From positions 1-32,983 of the forward strand of contig CAZOSF010000020.1 of assembly GCA_964582415.1 (NCBI GenBank): a stretch of 32,983 nt of DNA, read 5' to 3'. The notes beneath the pieces were generated by a model. It made no database searches. It was not told the origin of the DNA and was given only the letters and a program-made list of their open reading frames with translations. The translations under genes were made by a program, and so were the position numbers. Numbering within the stretch: the stretch's first letter is position 1; every line of letters starts with the position of its first letter. Source of the stretch: CAZOSF01 sp964582415 (GTDB lineage: Bacteria > Bacteroidota > Bacteroidia > Flavobacteriales > Flavobacteriaceae). Shown here one piece after another: positions 30,155 through 32,983 of the stretch.

Positions 30155-31465
30155 ATGGCAACACTTGAAAAAGGAAGCAAGAAACTTCTGAACGCTTGGG
30201 CGTTTTATGATTGGGCGAATTCAGTATACAGCCTAGTTATTGCATCGGCTGTATTTCCCATTTTTTATGGAGCATTATTCGATTTACATGGGTCGGATAG
30301 TGTTGAAATATTTGGGGGTGTAATACGAAACACCCCTCTAATAAGTTACACTACTGCCGCTGCTTTCCTTTTGGTTTCGATGGTTGCACCGTTGTTATCG
30401 GGTATTGCCGACTACTTAGGAAACAAAGAGAACTTCATGAAATTCTTCTGTTATTTGGGAGGACTTTCATGTATTGGACTCTATTTCTTCAGTTTGGAAC
30501 GAATTTACCTCAGTTTGATGTTTTATTTCTTTGGATTGGTAGGTTTTTGGGGCAGTGTAGTGTTCTATAATTCTTACTTACCCGATATCGCTTTTCAAGA
30601 ACAACAGGATAAAGTTAGTGCAAAGGGATATTCCATGGGGTACATTGGAAGTGTTCTTCTGCTGATCTTCAACTTGGCCATGGTTTTGAACCCAGAAGTT
30701 TTTGGCTTGGCAGAAGGAGGGGAAGGAAGTATGCAAGCAATGAAGATATCTTTTATCACCGTAGGAATTTGGTGGATTGGGTTTGCACAATACTCTTTTT
30801 ATTATTTGCCCAAAGGAATTCCTCAAGGAAATAAAGTACATACACGAATTTTTTTAAATGGGTTTCGGGAACTAAAAAAGGTATATCATTCCCTTTCCGA
30901 AAATAAAAGGTTAAAACGATATTTGGCGGCCTTTTTTGTTTACAGTATGGCCGTGCAAACGATTATGTTAGTGGCCGCCTACTTCGGAGAACAGGAAATT
31001 GCTTGGGGTGGTAAAACGGAAAAGACGATCGGTCTTATCGTAAGTATTTTGATAATACAACTAGTGGCTGTTATTGGGGCAAATCTGACTTCAAGGGCCT
31101 CTGGTCGATTTGGTAATGTGCCAACACTCATTGTGCTAAATAGTATATGGGTGGCCATTTGTGTGTATGCTTTTTTCATGAAAACCACGAACGATTTTTA
31201 TTTGGCTGCGGGCGTAGTCGGATTGGTAATGGGAGGTATCCAAGCATTGTCTCGGTCTACCTACTCGAAATTTTTGCCGGAAACTACCGATACCACCAGC
31301 TATTTCAGTTTTTATGATGTTTCCGAAAAAATAGGAATCGTTATTGGAATGCTTATTTACGGATTTATCGACCAGATTACTGGGAGCATGAGAAACTCTG
31401 TTTTGTTCCTAATTGTGTTCTTTGCCATTGGGATTGTTTTATTACTTCGTGTTCCTAAGAAATAG
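30155..31465 (+). CDS. MFS transporter, UMF1/Atg22 type
   Basis: 436 residues with about twelve membrane helices. The start LLNAWAFYDWANSVYSLVI is the UMF1/Atg22-family signature, and LPDIAFQEQQDKVSAKGYSMGYIGS in the central loop (its first and last parts quoted in homologues) and ALSRSTYSKFLPE in a later loop also fit. Fungal Atg22 exports amino acids from vacuoles; the bacterial relatives have no firmly known substrate. It begins immediately after a terminator hairpin and T tract, so it needs its own promoter, possibly the -7-like box at 30123. Its stop is 58 bases before the next gene, which has a -7 box of its own. Confidence 0.88.
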   Translation: MATLEKGSKKLLNAWAFYDWANSVYSLVIASAVFPIFYGALFDLHGSDSVEIFGGVIRNTPLISYTTAAAFLLVSMVAPLLSGIADYLGNKENFMKFFCYLGGLSCIGLYFFSLERIYLSLMFYFFGLVGFWGSVVFYNSYLPDIAFQEQQDKVSAKGYSMGYIGSVLLLIFNLAMVLNPEVFGLAEGGEGSMQAMKISFITVGIWWIGFAQYSFYYLPKGIPQGNKVHTRIFLNGFRELKKVYHSLSENKRLKRYLAAFFVYSMAVQTIMLVAAYFGEQEIAWGGKTEKTIGLIVSILIIQLVAVIGANLTSRASGRFGNVPTLIVLNSIWVAICVYAFFMKTTNDFYLAAGVVGLVMGGIQALSRSTYSKFLPETTDTTSYFSFYDVSEKIGIVIGMLIYGFIDQITGSMRNSVLFLIVFFAIGIVLLLRVPKK

Positions 31466-31489
31466 GGGGAGGGTTACACAATTTTTACT

Positions 31490-31497
31490 TATGTTTG
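31490..31497 (+). promoter_or_regulatory. -7 box of the three-repeat lipoprotein gene
   Basis: TATGTTTG is a perfect TAnnTTTG, 26 bases before the start codon at 31524. No -33 TTG is visible. Confidence 0.5.
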
Positions 31498-31523
31498 CGT
31501 TATTACCAAAGCAATACTTACTT

Positions 31524-32921
31524 ATGAGAACTATTCGTCTATGGACTTGGATGCTATCTGCCCTGATAGCCTTCGGTTTTATGGCTTGTGAAAACGAGCC
31601 TTTGGAAGGAGATTTTGTAACCGATGATGGAGTGGAAGAGGGTGACTTCGTAGCAACCGTCAATGGTGAATCCTTCAATGCCAGCATTACCACAGCAGTT
31701 TTAAATAATGGCGTGATGGCCGTTAGTGGTACTGATGGGTCTGGTAACACCATCGTTATTACAGTTAGTAATATCGGAGAGTGCACCTTCAACCTAGCCA
31801 GTCCAACCAATTCAGGAAGCTTTATTCCAAATGGAGATATTGAAAACCCTTATTTGTCCTGGGATACACTTGGCGGAACGGGTACAGCGGTGATCTCTGC
31901 CTATGATCCGGATAACCAAACTGTTTCAGGAACCTTTAACTTTAATGGTGTTCGTGAAATTCCTGATGGTGCGGGTGGAACTACTATACAAACCATAGTT
32001 ATTACTGGAGGAGCCTTTAATAATATCCCCTTCGATTTACAGGCGGGTACTACCGATCCTTTCGACTGTAATTCCGGAGGTTCTGGTGGAGGAGGAACAG
32101 GCTTGGATGATCCTGAAGATTCTTTCTATGCTTTGGTAGATGATGTTGAATTTATAGATGTTACGCTTGTTTCGGAAGAGATAATGGTGGGAAGTAATAA
32201 TATTGTAAAAGTTACTGCTACTACCATTGATGGTGCCCAAATTCAATTCTTTATTCCACCTAACCTAGGAGTTGGTACTTACGATTTTGAACCCATCTTC
32301 AATGGTTCCAATTTGAATGCTTCCTATACGCCTTCGGATGGCACCGAAAGTTTAACTTCTGGGCAAGGAAGTATCACCTTTACCGAATTTGGTACGTTTA
32401 CAGGTAAAATGGCTGCAACTTTCAACTTCGTGGGGAGTGACCCAACAGGAGGGGATCCAACAGAGGTGATGGTAACAGAAGGGACTTTTAATATTGATTA
32501 TCTTCCAGATTCTGGGACTGTAGAAAATGTTTTTACCGCCACTATCGATGGGGAAGACTATGCGCCAACATCCATAGAAGTAATACAAAACCCATCTTCA
32601 GAAACGACAGCGGTTAACGTTACAACCATTAATGCAGATACCAATCAAAGTGTATCCCTTTCGTTCCCGATAGATATTGTTCCTGGTGTTCATGAAATGT
32701 CCGAGTTTGTTGTGGATGGTACCGAAAGCGTTGGGATTTTTAATCCAGATATTGGTAATTCCATCCTTTATAAATCGAATCCTGGAGTATTGACAATTTA
32801 CAGTTATCAATATGGGAATGGTGTCATTGAAGGTAGTTTTGTTTTCACTGCAATTGATCCATTAGGGAACTTTACCGATACCTATGAAATTTCTGGATCA
32901 TTCTTGCTTACTATTCCATAA
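31524..32921 (+). CDS. Surface lipoprotein with three DUF6252-like repeats
   Basis: 465 residues from the ATG at 31524; 37 in-frame codons upstream overlap the MFS gene and precede the -7 box. Lipobox FMAC gives Cys22. After it come acidic residues (ENEPLEGDF), as often in flavobacterial surface-exported lipoproteins. Three related beta-rich repeats follow: about 42-170 (starting FVATVNGESFNAS), 201-328 (FYALVDDVEFIDV) and 336-465 (VFTATIDGEDYAP). Each has the pattern of a short strand pair, a thiol-free sandwich and a closing GTFN- or GSF-type strand. A Gly/Ser-rich linker (about 184-193) separates the first two. This resembles DUF6252 as I recall it, repeated three times. Function unknown; adhesion or ligand display are possible. 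Confidence 0.78.
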   Translation: MRTIRLWTWMLSALIAFGFMACENEPLEGDFVTDDGVEEGDFVATVNGESFNASITTAVLNNGVMAVSGTDGSGNTIVITVSNIGECTFNLASPTNSGSFIPNGDIENPYLSWDTLGGTGTAVISAYDPDNQTVSGTFNFNGVREIPDGAGGTTIQTIVITGGAFNNIPFDLQAGTTDPFDCNSGGSGGGGTGLDDPEDSFYALVDDVEFIDVTLVSEEIMVGSNNIVKVTATTIDGAQIQFFIPPNLGVGTYDFEPIFNGSNLNASYTPSDGTESLTSGQGSITFTEFGTFTGKMAATFNFVGSDPTGGDPTEVMVTEGTFNIDYLPDSGTVENVFTATIDGEDYAPTSIEVIQNPSSETTAVNVTTINADTNQSVSLSFPIDIVPGVHEMSEFVVDGTESVGIFNPDIGNSILYKSNPGVLTIYSYQYGNGVIEGSFVFTAIDPLGNFTDTYEISGSFLLTIP

Positions 32922-32940
32922 AGAATCCTGTATTAAATAA

Positions 32941-32970
32941 AAAAAGCCCAGCACTTGTGCTGGGCTTTTT
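32941..32970 (+). terminator. Intrinsic terminator of the three-repeat lipoprotein gene
   Basis: GCCCAGCAC (32946-32954) pairs with GTGCTGGGC (32957-32965), flanked by five A and five T. The perfect stem and both tracts allow termination on either strand. It lies 20 bases after the stop codon. Confidence 0.92.
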
Positions 32971-32983
32971 ATTTGGTTGGTGG

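Noticed and set aside
31413..31523. In-frame extension of the three-repeat lipoprotein into the MFS gene
   Set aside because: It would bury the lipoprotein signal peptide and starts before the perfect -7 box at 31490.

Overview
The window comes from a member of the Bacteroidota, almost certainly a marine-type flavobacterium. The grounds are moderately AT-rich DNA, little Shine-Dalgarno signal, repeated TAnnTTTG-type -7 promoter boxes, a fused lpxC-fabZ gene, PorX (type IX secretion regulator), many short lipoproteins with a TSC/FSC-type lipobox, and a Bacteroidota-type Wzc/Wzi capsule operon. I see no rRNA, tRNA, insertion sequence, phage or CRISPR array. Most of it reads as chromosomal core; the region around 6.5-8.1 kb is the least explained.

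Layout. 1-4.5 kb: an operon for capsule/exopolysaccharide export (Wza-like lipoprotein, Wzc-like tyrosine kinase, Wzi-like outer-membrane protein). 4.5-8.0 kb: a histidine kinase/response regulator pair on the minus strand, divergent from an outer-membrane beta-barrel gene; two matching promoter/operator modules flank that barrel gene, and the second is followed by a structured, terminated stretch without a gene that I propose is a small RNA. 8.1-9.9 kb: a membrane-spanning TPR/AraC-type regulator. 9.9-12.7 kb, minus strand: a small membrane-anchored protein, an alanine-dehydrogenase-like protein with altered catalytic residues, a membrane protein overlapping a 45-residue lipoprotein, and tsaE. 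12.8-15.7 kb: porX divergent from an HD-domain phosphohydrolase with overlapping -7 boxes.

15.7-19.5 kb is the lipid A operon lpxD-lpxC/fabZ-lpxA with efp at its end, closed by a strong terminator. 19.6-20.9 kb holds a second, diverged LpxD paralogue coupled to an NTF2-like protein. 21.0-26.1 kb: sucD, fabG, a membrane vWA protein, a prohibitin-like SPFH protein and aroQ, ending in a bidirectional terminator facing lpdA. 27.5-29.2 kb, minus strand: small lipoproteins and two MsrB methionine sulfoxide reductases (one cytosolic, one lipoprotein). 29.3-33.0 kb: an M48 lipoprotein metallopeptidase, a UMF1/Atg22-type MFS transporter and a three-repeat surface lipoprotein, closed by a terminator.

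The common theme is the cell envelope: capsule export, lipid A, fatty acid reduction, envelope sensing and repair, and lipoproteins. The most promising new item is the two-component system with its twin promoters, one for the barrel gene and one for the putative small RNA behind it.
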